Assembly (NCBI GenBank): GCA_933207985.1
Contig: OW240924.1
Span: 67,925,806 to 67,989,805 of the forward strand
Reading direction: 5' to 3'
DNA length: 64,000 nucleotides
From: Pelobates cultripes
Lineage: Eukaryota > Chordata > Amphibia > Anura > Pelobatidae
Every line of letters starts with the position of its first letter. Position 1 is the first letter of the stretch. A program made the translations under genes and the position numbers. Below the pieces are notes generated by a model. It had not been told where the DNA came from. It saw only the letters and a list, made by a program, of their open reading frames with translations, and ran no database searches. Of this stretch, positions 10,001 through 22,761 are shown one piece after another.

Positions 10001-13000
10001 CATACATCCTGATCTTACTATTTTTCCTTTGGAACTGTAGGCAATCTGGATAGGTGCAACCATAAGAATGAACTAACTAGGCAGATGTGGAGGGGGACAC
10101 GCTTCATTGAGCACTGTGTGAATCCAGCCATGTTGATCTGATAGATCGTTGATGCAAGCAGTTGGAGGAAGTGCACAGTTTATATATAGCTCAAGGAAAT
10201 TGGATCTATCTTATAGTTAAAAATGCCTTGGGCCACTTAATTCTTTTTTAATGGAGTTTTTGACTTGTGAGCTTACTAGATCGCCCTATATATACGTTGG
10301 TGTCACAGGTATGTCATATGGGTCTGCTCCCATAATGGATTGGATTTCCTACCATTTTAGATTACTGTTTTTATGCACAATTGGTCGATTCCAATTGCCA
10401 GTGCAATTTGAATGCACAAACATTGACACCAACACCTCTGTTAAACAAGACGTGGATCAATTCAACACATTGTAAACAAAGAATAACTAGCAGATTGCTG
10501 TATATGGTTTATTGCTATCAGATATATCTATTTTTAGTGATGAAACTTATAACTTGATGGGATATATGGATAGATGGCAAAAAGGCAACTGAAGACCTAT
10601 AGCCCCCACGATTTGCTTGGGTTCTAAATTATGAACATTGGTATTGTGTATTTGATGAATAAAGCAGGGCTGAAAATGTCCACTCTCCAGTATTCATGGG
10701 TAAGTGAACATTCAGCCCTGGCAAGTAGAAATTCCATGGACCCTCTTGGTGTTCAGTGGTGAGTAGTTTTAAGGTATGGCAAGTAGCATAGGACTTGACA
10801 TTTTGAGCAACAAAGGATGTACAGCCAACTAACAGGACATAAGTCAAGAGGCCTACCTAAAAGGTAAAAAAGAATCACTTATGTTTTATGATGCTCAGTT
10901 GCTCACTTTTTGACTAAATCTAGGAATCATTCCATATGATAATCCTGATTATCCGAGATAAAATACTTTGCAGAATATTAGTCTGTATACACAGTGTCAA
11001 GCAGAGTACTGTAACACTATAATCTAGAATGTTACATTTCCACTTTTGTAGAAGCGTACATCTGACAAAGTAATTGCAATAGTAAAATCCTATATATGCG
11101 AAAAAAGATTATGATTATGAAATCATGCGATTTTTAGAAATATGTATTGACTATTTAGTGGCGAGTTTTATTTCTCCATCTTTAGAATCATTTCTCTACT
11201 TATCACTAATTACTTGTTATGCATATTTTGACACTGAAACTGATACAGTGAGCCTGTTAACTAATTTCGAATATAATTATTTCTATTAATAAGCAGTTAT
11301 ATATCATGTTATGTATCTTGGTAACTAAAATATATTTTTTAAAACATTTTTTTTTTAAAAAAAGAATAGTTTAATATCTTTATTTTCTTTATCTTAAAAT
11401 TATTTATATATGAAACTTCACAAAAATATTTTTTTGTAGTTGGCACAGAAAGTACATTGCAGTTAGGATTCAAGTGTGAGAATTTTTATAATCATATTTG
11501 CCACTCGTATTGGGCACAGATCCTAGTCCAAGTGGATTTAATCAACGAAAGCTCTAAGGTGAAACGGCTAGAGGTTAACTCCATAACCACTCTTCAAATT
11601 ATAAGTGGCACTAAGGAAAATTGACTATGTTAGCATAAACTCTATAGGAAAACAATGTAGATATGGTCCCATTAGCCATAAGATATTCTCTGTAGGTTTA
11701 CACTTTATAGGTTATTCTACATGTATAGAAGTATGAGATAACGAAAGATAGCCTCAAATATTTGTGTTAATCCATCATCAATATAAGTAAATAAATGTCC
11801 TCTTGCTGAGGCATGAAACTATTTTCTAAGCACTAAATTTGTGATTTACAGTAAGGGAGGGTGTACTTTCAATTTTGGCTTGATTAGGAAAAAAAATTCC
11901 TGGCATGATTAGCTTGGTTTTCAGAGCTGGGCAATGGGGGATGTAATCAGAAACAATCACTGAAAATCATTAAAACTTGACATTATAGGGCTTGGTCTCC
12001 TGGATAGTTGTTTAACAAGAATAAAGGAGAAATTAGTGGATTCCATAATAGTAATTGCTGCAGTAACATAGGATATCATCCAACGTACAAGGGAGGACAG
12101 AGTGTGTACAGAGCTTCATCAATACCTTTCTTTTCAAATTGATATATATGTGTCTGTGCGCGTGTTTTGTGCATGTTGTGTGTGTGTGTTTGTATGTGTG
12201 AGTTATTGAGAGAGCCATGGTTTCAAACTCATTCATAGCTTTTGTATACCCCCTAGTTTAATCTCTATTTTCAAATGGCTTGCATGTTTGCTTGTCTGAC
12301 ACATGACCACTTGGCAACCTCCTTCCGCTACACACAAATATTGTATATGTCCATATAATATTGCCGTGTTCTATTTAAAAAAAAAAAAAATCCTTTCTAT
12401 ACTTCTGCAGAATTTCAAAGTGTTTTATAATATGGAAAAAACATAATTTGAAATGTAGTAACAGTTGCAGGGTGATGCTTAACTTAAGAGGATTCTGTCA
12501 ATCTGAGTAAGTCAGTCTAATATTTATAATATTTTAGAGGTTTTAAAAAAAAAAAAAATTCTTAGACATAAATTAATACATGCAAAAACAGTAGTATAAA
12601 AAAAGAACATAATAAGTGTACACAAACCCTGTATTACCACCTTCCTCTTCACATAATATGACAAAAAAAAATACAAATAGGTGCCTGGCTAAAATGAAAG
12701 ATTATACTTTGTTTCAAATGGTATGCAACCAAACTGACCATAAGATGCCAGGCAAATCAAGGTCACATCAAATCTTTAGACTTGATCCACACCCTCATTT
12801 GTTTCCATAGAATTCCAATTATTTTTCTTTTGTTTTCAAAAGACCCTTGTGAAGGGACTTATCTCCAGTGTTCAGGTTTCCTACTGTTTCTTACCCTATA
12901 TTGCATGAAGTAGTTATGGTGCCACAAGTGTTTCTTTAACACTTGAGAAATAATCAGTGCAAAACTACCAATCATATATAGTTGTATTGCATACTTTATG

Positions 13001-13104
13001 GCCATATTATGCTATACCTACCACTGTGTCAATGTACCCCAATAATGGTGAGAATTAAGCTTTTACAAATGATAAATATGTTAACTGCATTAGAAATATA
13101 TAGG
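7042..13104. other. 6-kb stretch with no gene or recognised transposon
   Basis: This looks single-copy. A low-complexity GT/CA tract lies near 12160-12200, with A/T runs near 11330-11400 and 12376-12391. The segment around 8600-8700 (E2F-like TTTGGCGC, then an AT-rich block with GAGGCAGCTG) has the look of conserved regulatory DNA, but that cannot be shown from one genome. Confidence 0.5.
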
Positions 13105-13185
13105 GCAGAGATAGGCAACCTTTGGCACTCCAGATGCTGTGGACTACACCCCCCATAATGCTCCTACACACATAATGCTGGCAAA
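13105..13185. repeat. Anuran interspersed repeat fragment
   Basis: GGCAACCTTTGGCACTCCAG followed by TGTGGACTACA and AATGCTGGCAAAG matches a short repeat I recall as common in frog DNA; class uncertain, possibly a hAT-type MITE. Confidence 0.5.
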
Positions 13186-13267
13186 GTTAATTTCATAAAT
13201 TCTACTAATTCTAGATGTATTTACTTTTCAAGAATCTTGTTATGGAGTCCATAAGGGCTGCAGGTTT

Positions 13268-13570
13268 GTAATATACTATAGTAAAATCTGGTCTGCCTAG
13301 TGCAACACACAGGGATGAGGGAGTCCGACTCAGAGTGGATAGCTCAATACTGAACCAGGACAGGGATACACCCAAACCTGTCCAAAGGAATAAAAGACAA
13401 TAATACCTTCAAGGTAGTGAGTTCAGGAGCTAGTTCACTATAATATGGCTTGGTTGACAATATAATAGTTGTATCCGTTTCTAGGATAATGTGTCAACCA
13501 AGCCATATTATAGTGAACTAGCTCCTGAACTCACTACCTTGAAGGTATTATTGTCTTGTAATATACTATA
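13268..13570. mobile_element. Small retro-insertion with fold-back end and 13-bp TSD
   Basis: GTAATATACTATA occurs at 13268-13280 and again at 13558-13570, an exact 13-bp target-site duplication. The inserted 277 bp has about 113 bp of unassigned sequence followed by a perfect inverted repeat: arms 13394-13459 and 13492-13557, spacer 13460-13491. There is no poly(A) tail, simple-repeat tail or coding sequence. A target duplication of this length suggests target-primed insertion, and the terminal fold-back resembles Penelope-like elements; the class is inference. Confidence 0.8.
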
Positions 13571-15006
13571 TTTTTTATTTTTTTATTTAATTTTTTTATT
13601 TTTTCCCCAATTTTTTTTTCTTCTTTAAGAGATCTTGTAATTGCTCAAGAAGATTAACCCAAACCTTTCAAAGTAGTATGGACTATGGTAGGGGGTACCT
13701 CAGAATATCATTGATGTGATCAGGATTCAGGACATATCATTTTTTTCTTGATGAACTGTTTTTTTAATTAATGTAGATAATATGGATTATGGCTTTGATT
13801 TTTTTTTTTTTGCACAGGATATGAATTCATGTTTTTTACAGAATTTGTGTACATAATATGAATTTGGGTGTTTCTATTGTAGAAGTGTATGAAGTATTTG
13901 TGTACATAATATGTTTTTTTTTCCCATTGGAGAAGTATATGAAGTGATGCACTAATTGATTACCTGTATTCCTGTATATAATATGAATTAAAATCCTCTT
14001 GATTTTATGAACATCAATTTGGTGTGCAGTATCACTATTTTGACTCTGTTTCCATATGTGTTGACTGGTGGGGTGCTTAAATGGAACCTATAATCCCAAA
14101 AGAATATGTTTTTATGACTATGAGTTTGATTACTATGACCTCTGTCCAACTCTCTGATGTTTAAAAAGTTAAATATATTTTACTCACCTCATCTCCAGCA
14201 ACAAGACAAGACACCACCACTGCAGCCACCAGAACTGCCTTCTTCAGTAAGCCTGCTGACGTCTTCCATGTTCTCATCCAATGCAATTCTTCTCATGGCA
14301 ATGTTATCAAATTTTTTTATGTAAATGTGATCAGTGTTTTTTTTTTTTATTAAGCCAACAGAGGTCCATTCATAGAACATAGGCATCATGTTGTCCAAAC
14401 TAACTCGTCTCTAGAATTCCTAAATCTCATACAGACTGGATAGATATTGAATTTCGGTTATACTTGGCATTCTTTATTTAACGTGGTTTTTATTAAACAA
14501 ACAAAAAAAGAAAGAGACAGATTTACTGATACTTCCATTAATAACCCCAGCAGTGATTCCCAATTCGGAAAACGTACAATCCATTTTCTCATGCTGAAGT
14601 CATAATTATTTTCTAAAAAAGAAATGGCATCTCTCAAAGTTTAACAGCTGTTAAAACCAATTTGCATGTTTCTTGAAATTGTTAAAATCTTTAGCTAGCA
14701 CTTGTCAAGAAAAAAAAACTATGCAGTGGACTGTATTTATGATAATTAGTCAGAAAATTATATTATCCAATACCTTATTGTTGCTTTGACGTGCTAGAGT
14801 ACTTTGTTGAGCCTTATTTACTTGTCTTGACTTAAATTAATGAGTTAAAAGCCTGAAAGTTAATTTAAAAATAGTTTATCATATCTGTAAAATCAACACA
14901 GTAGCATATCACATGCGTGTGTAGGTGTAATATATACGGTATTGCTATTGAGGCTGTATTAATTAATTAAATTTATTAATGCAATGTTTGCTCTAAATAT
15001 TGTCTC
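13571..15006. other. AT-rich intergenic DNA
   Basis: No gene seen. It starts with T-rich low-complexity DNA and contains a weak tandem duplication, described separately. Confidence 0.5.
13844..13990 (+). repeat. About 53-bp tandem duplication, 2-3 decayed copies
   Basis: TTTGTGTACATAATATG occurs at 13844-13860 and 13897-13913. AGAAGTGTATGAAGTA near 13881 recurs near 13931 with small changes. A third, weaker copy begins near 13972. Confidence 0.7.
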
Positions 15007-15561
15007 TTAAAGGGCACTTGTCATTCCCAAAACTACTTTAGCTCTTTTTAAAGAGCATGCAGTTTCATCTATACATTGCGCTTGCAGTTTTGCTTGCAAA
15101 AGTATAGATTGGGAGAAAAACCTCTTTAAAAATAGGTCTTTTTTCCCAGCTGTCAATAAATTCTTCGGGATAGATTCTATGCCAATGAACTCATTGGTAA
15201 AGCAGAGCAGAAGAAAACACCCACAGAAGGGTCTTCTGCTCCCCATGCATAGCAACTGCAGTGCATGGGCTGTGGTTGCTATGGTAATTCCCGAACTGAC
15301 GCTGCTAGGAAGTATAGTAACAGATTGACTGATGTCACTCCATTCAGATGCAGGAATGTTGACAACGAAGCCACCATGTCAATGTCACAGAGGAGGTTTG
15401 TCATGCTTGGGGAAGTGTCCCCAAACAGGGAAAATTGGTGAAGAGGGTAGGAGAAGTGAAAGCACACCAGAGGTGGTTTATAGAAGAGTTACACCCACCT
15501 CTGTAATGAGATTATGGCACAGGAACAAAGAAAGAGGTAAGTGGTGGCAGGCTCCCTTTAA
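15007..15561. mobile_element. TTAA-type MITE, 547 bp
   Basis: TTAA at 15007-15010 and 15558-15561 flanks an element beginning AGGGCACTTGTCA. The reverse complement of its right end begins AGGGAGCCTGCCA. Interior open frames show no transposase domain. It includes GTTGCTATGGTAA, an RFX-like motif, near 15273. Confidence 0.8.
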
Positions 15562-16720
15562 GTAAATTGTATATTCCTGGTTCAACTGTTAACATTGTTG
15601 ATCCCCTCCATTGGTCATTCATGTATCTCCTCTGGTTTTAAGTCCTTTCGACTTCCTTGAACTCCCTTCTTTCAGATTTTCAGACAGCTTTTAAACTATT
15701 TTTCTGTCTCATGACATGATATGAAAGTCCTAAACGACATTTCCCTATTGATCTAAAAGACATTAAATGAGCATTCTTACATTAAACAAATATATTTGTT
15801 ATTAATGTTAGTGTTCCTGATAGTATTTAAATTGCTGCTTCCCTGATTTTGAAAAGCAAGCAAATAAAATTCCTCTAAAACTTTTTTTCCCAGTTCAAGG
15901 TAAGTTTCCTTGGTGCAGCCACTCCAGTGAAGGCATCAATAATGACTGTTGTCCAAACCGGTGCTTTTTATAGAGAAGCTTTAGGGATATAGAGTGATCA
16001 GCAATCAGCACACCGTGTCATTCCACTGCTCTCACAAAAAAACATGTAATCCATAGTTTTTTTCTATAAGGAGCATAGTATGTGTTTGGTATGATCATGC
16101 TGGGATTGATGACACCAAAAATGATGACCCTAGAGTTTTGAATGTCTCAAGGGGAAGAGTCATTCTGGCAGCCATTAGAGGCATGGTTTTGGATAAATGT
16201 AAACATGGCCATTTCTCAGAAACAGCAGTGTTTTACATTGTCTATATAAACTGATAAAAATTAACTAAAAGCTGGGGGGGCTTGTATAATTCGCAAACCC
16301 CCAAAGGGAAAGTCCATTGTGAGTCATGTGGCCATAGGGTGTAGGGGAAGGTAAGTTTTACTTGCCTTAAGTTATCCCTCACAGCCACCACCATCTTCAT
16401 CTTGAAGGTCCTCTTCAGCTTCTGGCGCTTCAGTTGCCAGGAGCTGCATCAGTGCTATTATTCTCACACACATGTGAGGGTACAACACTGAGGTATATGG
16501 AGGATCCTCCATGGATGCCTGAATCCCACAGTTATCACTTGTTATGGCTGCTGGGATCGGACAAAAGTTGACGTTTTGGCAACTTTTGTCAGCCTCAGAC
16601 TTGTCCATAAGACAAATGAGTGCCTATTTTTTTGGTATGTTTGGATTGAGTTGAAATTTCTATTAAATTGTAACACAGTCTTGATAAGTTTTTCATAAAT
16701 AATATATCTTAATGACATAC
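15562..16720. other. Intergenic DNA, possibly including MITE interior
   Basis: No gene recognised. The right part may be the interior of the MITE whose end is at 16743, but no matching left end was found. Confidence 0.4.
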
Positions 16721-16780
16721 TAAAAAGTGACAGATCCTCTTTAATATAGATTAGTATTAAAGGGACACTCTAAGCACCAA
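16721..16780. mobile_element. Two adjoining TTAA-MITE ends
   Basis: GTGACAGATCCTCTTTAA ends near 16743 and reads as a right terminus. TTAAAGGGACACTCTAAGC starts near 16757 and reads as a left terminus of the AGGGACACT family. Neither partner end was located, so both copies may be truncated. Confidence 0.5.
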
Positions 16781-19148
16781 GATCACTTAACCAGAAGTAA
16801 CATGCCCTTCTTTGCACATAACTGAGAAACAGAGTTGGCATTTATGGAGGCCTTCTCTTCACCTGACCATGTCCTATTGTTTTTCTGGAGTTCCTGAACT
16901 AATTCCTTGTTCCCGTTTAGAGACATTGTTCCATTAGCTTGATAGTCACCTAGATTGTAATTTCCCACTGGAATATGACCCTCAACTTCTTCTGTGTCTA
17001 TCAAATTTTGTATTATCTCTAAAATGTATTGAACTTGTACCAATTGTATCCATGAATAGAGCTGCAAAATATTTTGGCCCATTAGAAATAAAGTATAATA
17101 ATAATAATAAATATACCAGTGCTCTTCCCAAGTCTCGATATCTTTTTTTAAAACATCAACAAGTCCCACCTGGTCACCTTTTTTTTCCCAAGGACTCAAC
17201 CTAGAGATCAATGGGGCTGTTAAAGTATAGTACAAACTATGCATGTAGGAAGCTCTGCTTGGGCATCTGGGGGCATCTTAAGTGAGATGGACACAGTCAA
17301 AATAATAAGATCAAAATACACATTTCTTTGCTGAGCCCATTGACATTGGCAGTCTGCAGAACTTTGTTCCCTGCTCCGGAGATACAAAAGTACAAGAAGT
17401 CAAGTACAAGTGCATAAACTGGAGTAAAAAACTGGAAACAGACCTGACAAAACCAAGGCATGTCTCACCTGACAAGAGTTGAGTAAGTCAGAATGTGACA
17501 GTGGTGTAACAGTACCGTGACTTGACAGCACTGGTAAAGGATAGTGATTTTTGGGGACTGTCGACAGACAGTAGTTGAGTAGGATGGAGATTTTGTCCGA
17601 CAGTAGCAGGATAGTAACGTGACAAGACTGATTAGACATGCCTATAAAAAAAATATATATAACAATATGGGATCAGATATAGATACATTATAGCTTAATA
17701 CAATGTTGCACCTTGTAAAATTAGCACAGTACTATATTCTGAATATTTCAGGCACAAAGATTTTATGTTGAAGTTTCTTTCATAAGTGTACCTCTAAAGG
17801 GGTATTACATATTAACCTACTCTTATATACATGCGCGATGTTCATTATCATTATCATTCTTTTTCTGCAGAACATGAGTAATTGAGCGGTTTTATTATTA
17901 GTTGTAGGAGAGCGAGGATTCCCGCGGTTATAAATCTATATAACAAGATGTCATCTTATGTACACATATATATGAAATTTATATAGCTATTATATTAGTT
18001 GGTTAGTACTTAGGCTGAGAATCTCAGCCACTCGGTAAATCATCCCAACTTTTTTTTTTTTCGACAACATTTTGCACTGTAGAAGAGATTAGCGGAATGT
18101 GTATACATTTATGTTAATCACACACGCCATCCAGGATTTTCTATCAATATGAAATGTTATGTGCTCACTGGGTTGGCGCATCTTGTATTGTTATGTGCAA
18201 TATACAAAATAATGTGTCTAACTATGCCATTTATGCTTTTGAAAGAAAAAAGGCAAATTACTTACCGAAAAGAATGGCATTTGCATGCCTGTATGTCAGC
18301 TTTTCATACCTTTCTCTACTACAAAACATTGCTTTCCTCACTTAGAAAATGCATCCTTCCATCAGTCATACACCATTTCAAAGCACTTTATGAGTCTACA
18401 GAGCGAAATGTACTTATCTTGCATTGGCAGTGTCCCAGCTGTTACGAAATTGCTATTGTCCTAATACTTACAAGGCAATTTTAGCATCAGTTAATAATTT
18501 TACAGGATAGATAACTTCTTAGGTTTTTTTTTTTTTAAATGACAGACATTAAACAATAGCAACTTGCCATTTCTTCAAGCAGCAGATGACAGCTCAGAGA
18601 TTAAAGTGATTTTAATGTATAGTCTGCTCAGTTTTATTCTCCCAGTGACAATTCCTATGCAAGAAGGTGGAATAAAATCCTTTTAAACACTTGGACTGGA
18701 GAACACAGCACATTTACGGTTTTTTTTTTTTGTGTGTGTTTTTTTTTAAGATATATTCTGTATAAATCTCATTTGGGAAATAATATCACAAATTTGCATT
18801 TCAGGTACAAACTGACAAGAAAGGAAATTTATGAGGCAGAATAAATCGAAGTATCCCTTAATAGTAGGGTAAGAAAAAGAGAAAAAGGTATATCTTTATT
18901 ACAGATAATGCGACAAAAGAAAATTTGGACATGTATAATAGTCTTATACATGATCATGCAAATTAGAAGCTTGTAAATTGAAGTCGTTTTATTTTTTTTA
19001 TTATTTTACACTAGAAAGGGTTAAGGATTGTTAGCATAGCTGAATCAGGCGCTTGACTAGTCAAGTGAGGGTTAAGTTTCACCGTTACTAACAAATTGCA
19101 CAACGTGTTCTATTTCATACTCTATGATAGCAATATATCATATTTTAA
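16781..19148. other. Intergenic DNA, nothing recognised
   Basis: Several open frames of 60-150 codons on both strands show no domain, and their base composition matches the surroundings. Confidence 0.5.
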
Positions 19149-19282
19149 TGTTTTCGACTCGGTCCTCAAAACACCAATGGTCCACTTTTTCCAATAGTCC
19201 TGAAAATAGAATTTCAAATGTCTAAATCCTGAATAGCTGGTTTGCCTTGAGGGGCAGATTGGGAACCACTGTGATATTTGCC
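19149..19282. repeat. Decayed hAT-like MITE
   Basis: The segment runs from CGGTCCTCAAAACACCAA to TTGGGAACCACTG. These termini resemble the fold-back hAT-type MITEs with CAGTGGTTCCCAA ends, as at 27015-27185. Confidence 0.5.
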
Positions 19283-19907
19283 ACATAGTCTATATTTTAC
19301 TATCCGAATGTAAAGATTTTCAAATAGGCTCTATAATAATAATGGATGAGAAATTCCAATGCTGAAATTGTCTGGATTGTTTGAGACAACAACAAAAAAA
19401 TAAATTTCTCCAAATCCATTCACCAGTATGTAATAACTTGGCCAGTCATCATATAATCACCACTACTTTAAATACTGTTTGCTTTAAGGTCTTTATTTTG
19501 TTCATAGCAATTCATTGGTAGCTTAGAAGACCAGGTGCTAGAATTTTTAGATTTCATCTTAATTGTGAATCATTGACATATTGTAAGGACTGCAACCTAC
19601 AAAAAAAGTCTACATTTTGTAGCCTTGCATTTCACTAATAAACAGAAGTCTCTACACTTAATTCTAAGAAAAATAAGGAGTTCATTATTAATTTTTGACA
19701 AGGTTTCTTGGGAATAAGAAGAAACCCAACAAAGAGGAAAAACTGAGCTCTATGACACATTTATGAAACGCTTATACTAATGATATAAAGCTAGGAAAAT
19801 GTCAAACTGGGTGAAAGTTCGAAAGTAAAGAAGAAAAGGAGCAGGAGTAAGGTATCTTAAATCTCCGGGGCAAAAAGAGCAGGGCATGGACCCAGGTAAG
19901 TAGTGAT
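19283..19907. other. Intergenic DNA, nothing recognised
   Basis: No repeat or domain noticed. Confidence 0.4.
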
Positions 19908-19972
19908 AGAAGGGAGAGGAGTAGCTCATTGCCCAGATCAATAGGTAATTTAATAGTTAATACTTAACTTTT
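19908..19972 (+). repeat. Left arm of 65-bp inverted repeat
   Basis: Exact reverse complement of 22922-22986; begins AGAAGGGAGAGGAGTAGCTC. Confidence 0.97.
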
Positions 19973-20470
19973 TGTCAGCGCTTGGAAGATAATCCCCCTT
20001 AAAATGTATCAAGGGTACACACATATACAAAACAGTATAGATGTCCCTAAAAGATTCAAAGTCTGTTCAAATCACATATAAGTTCCTTTGGGGAAAGTCC
20101 AAATTCGTTGCTGTAGCAATTGAGGACCCAATAGTGTTCTGGAAATTCCTTAAGGCAAAAAGAAACAAAATATAGTGTAACTCTATAACACTTATTGCCC
20201 CAGTACATAAAATCCCCCCCAATTAGGAACTCTTACAAAATTAAAATGTGGTACTTATCACTAAGGACCATGAATATGGCTCTTATAGCTGCTCGTTCTC
20301 CTGAGGTTTCTGAAAGAATGCCCAGTTCTCCTGACAAGACAGCGTCTGTCTCACGCACAAAGGCAGGCTGTCCTAAGGTGTTTCAGTAGAGAAGTACTGG
20401 AGATCAATCCGGCTCGTTCCTGAAACCTGGTTTAAAAATATATGCAGGAGAGCTCAATCACTAGCACCTT

Positions 20471-20508
20471 TCAACGCGTTTTGCCATTCTTCTAAGGGCT
20501 TTCTCAAG
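20471..20508 (-). ncRNA. Hammerhead-like motif, degenerate
   Basis: Read on the minus strand: CTTGAGAAAGCCC, a loop, GGCAAAACGCGTTGA. The AGCC/GGC pairing and the AAACGCGTTG strand follow hammerhead order, but the first strand departs from CTGANGA and the G before AAA is lost. It lies downstream of the PLE coding remnant in the same orientation and could mark a second PLE tail. Confidence 0.4.
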
Positions 20509-20729
20509 ATAGGTGCTGCACCGTTGCTCGGCAGTTTTATACTTTCCCGGGCAAACAGATTCAAAATCTTAAAGGCATATACACTTGCCTAAAGCAGTCT
20601 TGTCCATACTGCTAGCAATACCTCTCCACTTCTATATAGAGTCATGCTGAGAACTGCTTTACACTACCATTATTACATTCTTGTGTCAGTGAACAAAAAG
20701 CTTAAAAATTCTTAAAACAGTCAAAATAC

Positions 20730-20894
20730 AATAAAAATACATATAAAGTGCATTTTGCCAACAACATTATGAACCTTTAAACCTTTATATCCGATGCTAT
20801 GCACACTACTACACTATGTGTGTATAGCATCGCATATAAAGGTTTAAAGGTTCATCATGTTGTCAGCAAAATGCATTTTATATGTATTCTTATT
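20730..20894. repeat. 77-bp inverted repeat (hairpin) inside the PLE
   Basis: Arms 20730-20806 and 20818-20894 are reverse complements with about six mismatches around an 11-bp spacer. Both carry CCTTTAAACCTTTATAT or its complement. The decay indicates an older inversion than the perfect fold-backs elsewhere. Confidence 0.92.
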
Positions 20895-20895
20895 G

Positions 20896-20968
20896 TCAGG
20901 GGGAAAGGAGTCTCTGGAGAGAGAGGTTTAAATGTCAGGCTGTAACTCATGATTGGTGGATGGAAATG
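20896..20968 (+). repeat. Left copy of inner PLE inverted repeat (73 bp)
   Basis: It matches the reverse complement of 22689-22761 with a few mismatches. The left copy ends where the hammerhead core of the right copy begins, so it carries no ribozyme core. Confidence 0.93.
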
Positions 20969-21529
20969 TCCAATCAGAGAGAGAGGTCCAGTTATTTACA
21001 GGTAAGTCAACCAATGGGACTGGTAAAGAATCAGACAAGTGTACTCCAAATGCAATTTATCATCCTGTATTATAATGTTATAAAGGTGAATGGGACAAAA
21101 TGTTAAAACATGTTTTATATAGGATATAATGACGTTTTTTGACATAGCCATTAATCAAAGGGACTGTTAATGCTTATATTATGTTGAGCTGAATATTGTT
21201 AAGTCAAGGCATAATTAATTAATTTAGAGGTCGATGGTGTCAGAGAGTAAATAAGTATGACTGAATCTCAGAAGACTGTTGTATTTATAATCAATTTGTA
21301 ATATGGACGTAACAGCTGTGTAAGTGTTATGTGTAGAGGAATCTATCTAAATTGAAACTTATGTGGTTGAATGCAAATAATAAGGTTGATAATGTATAAT
21401 ATTCATGATTAGATAAGATGATACAGAGTGGACAGACTTTTCTGTCGGGTGAGGTCTAAACTGTTAAGTGTCATGAGAGAAGGAGTAAATATATTTTTTA
21501 TTTGGATATTCGAGAGCCAGTGTTGAACT

Positions 21530-22625
21530 GATTTGCCAATGAATAAATGGGGTAAAGTTGAATTCTTCAATTAACCCCTTTTGTGCCAACGTTTGAAATT
21601 TGTAGATAAATCTTGATTCTTTTTGGAGTAACTTCAGGTTAAAATTGCCTTTACGTAAATTAAGGATTCATTTTTCTATGGCCTGAAATCTCAGATGATC
21701 TGGATCAGCGTTATGAAAATTGATGAGATGTTTGGCAATAGGAATGAGATTTCCAGAATTGGTGATTGAGCCGATATGTTGAAGTATACGTCGTCTGAAT
21801 TGTTGATAGGTTTTGCCTATATATTTTTTACCACAGATAAGATAAATGAGTTTGGTTGTGCTACAATTAACAAATGCATTGGTATTTACTAGTGTCAGTT
21901 TAGTTGGACTTGGTGAATTTAGAGGGTGAGATATATTTACATGCCTTGCAGTGGCCACATCGGAAGGTGCCTTTGGTTGCAGTTAACCAGAGTGGGTCTG
22001 TGGACTTTTTCTCCAGGTGACTATGCACGAGTAGATCGTGCAAATTCTTAGATCGATGAGCTGTGACTGCTGGATATGTTGGTAAGGATTCTCTTACTTC
22101 CTGTTTTTGTATTAGAATGGGCCAGTTCTTTTTGAGAGTGTCAGTCATAGTAGACCAACCTCCATCAAATATAGCTACACATTTGATGGTTTTATTGTTT
22201 GGTGGGGGAATTGTTGTTCTGAGACTTGTTGCTCTGTCCATTTGGCATACTTTATGAAATGCTCTTTTTAGAACCCTATGCGGGTATCCAAGAGACCGAA
22301 ACCTCTGTCTAATTACGTTTGGAGGGTCCCATCTAATGTCAGTGTGACTTTTAAATCTTAGAAGCTCCTCTCACTTTCATGAATCACATAGGTGAGTGTG
22401 AGATTAATGTTGTTCTGATTTAAGTGCTCCACGTATTGTTAAAATGGGGCCTGTCCATAGGAGCAGTATGTCATCTATGTACCTTTACCATTGAAAATGT
22501 ACTGTTGGTATATGCTGTAGGTAGGAGAACTGATGACATACTGCTCCCACCATCCCAGAAAAAGAGTACAAGCTGTGCCCATGGCAGTGCCAGTCACCTG
22601 GAGGTAGAATTTTTCAGTTGAAAAT
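21530..22625 (-). pseudogene. Penelope-like RT and GIY-YIG endonuclease remnant
   Basis: Penelope-like proteins copy element RNA with a telomerase-related reverse transcriptase and nick the target with a C-terminal GIY-YIG nuclease. Minus-strand order: RT motif B FYLQVTGTAMGT (about 22621-22586), catalytic RYIDDILLLW (about 22480-22451), then an RT-thumb segment. Next come RFRSLGYPHRVLKRAFHKV (about 22310-22254), a Cys-rich linker CGHCKACKY (near 21950), the nuclease core LIYLICGKKYIGKT with downstream RRRILQH (21850-21780), and a C-terminal segment after a stop at 21670-21668 (GNFNLKLLQKESRFIY). Breaks: missing N-terminus including RT motif A, a stop before YIDD, a deletion after the thumb start, a frameshift near 21935 and the stop at 21670. 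It cannot make a working protein. Confidence 0.88.
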
Positions 22626-22688
22626 TAAGTAATTACAAGTCAGAACAAATTTTTAAAAAGATAAGATGAAGTCTTTTTTGTGTGAGAT

Positions 22689-22761
22689 CATTTCCATCCA
22701 CCAATCATGAGTAACAGCCTGATATTTAAACCTCTCTCTCCAAAGGCTCCTTTCCCCCTGA
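22689..22761 (-). repeat. Right copy of inner PLE inverted repeat (73 bp)
   Basis: Partner of 20896-20968. It runs directly into the hammerhead-like core at 22758. Confidence 0.93.

Noticed and set aside
16783..17244. 153-codon minus-strand frame
   Set aside because: It starts inside spacer DNA after a MITE end. I recognise no motif and composition is that of intergenic DNA; it might be a decayed element but cannot be supported.
18149..18484. 111-codon frame starting MKCYVLTGLAHLVLLCAIYK
   Set aside because: The hydrophobic start mimics a signal peptide, but there is no domain, no splice structure and an overlapping frame of similar length.
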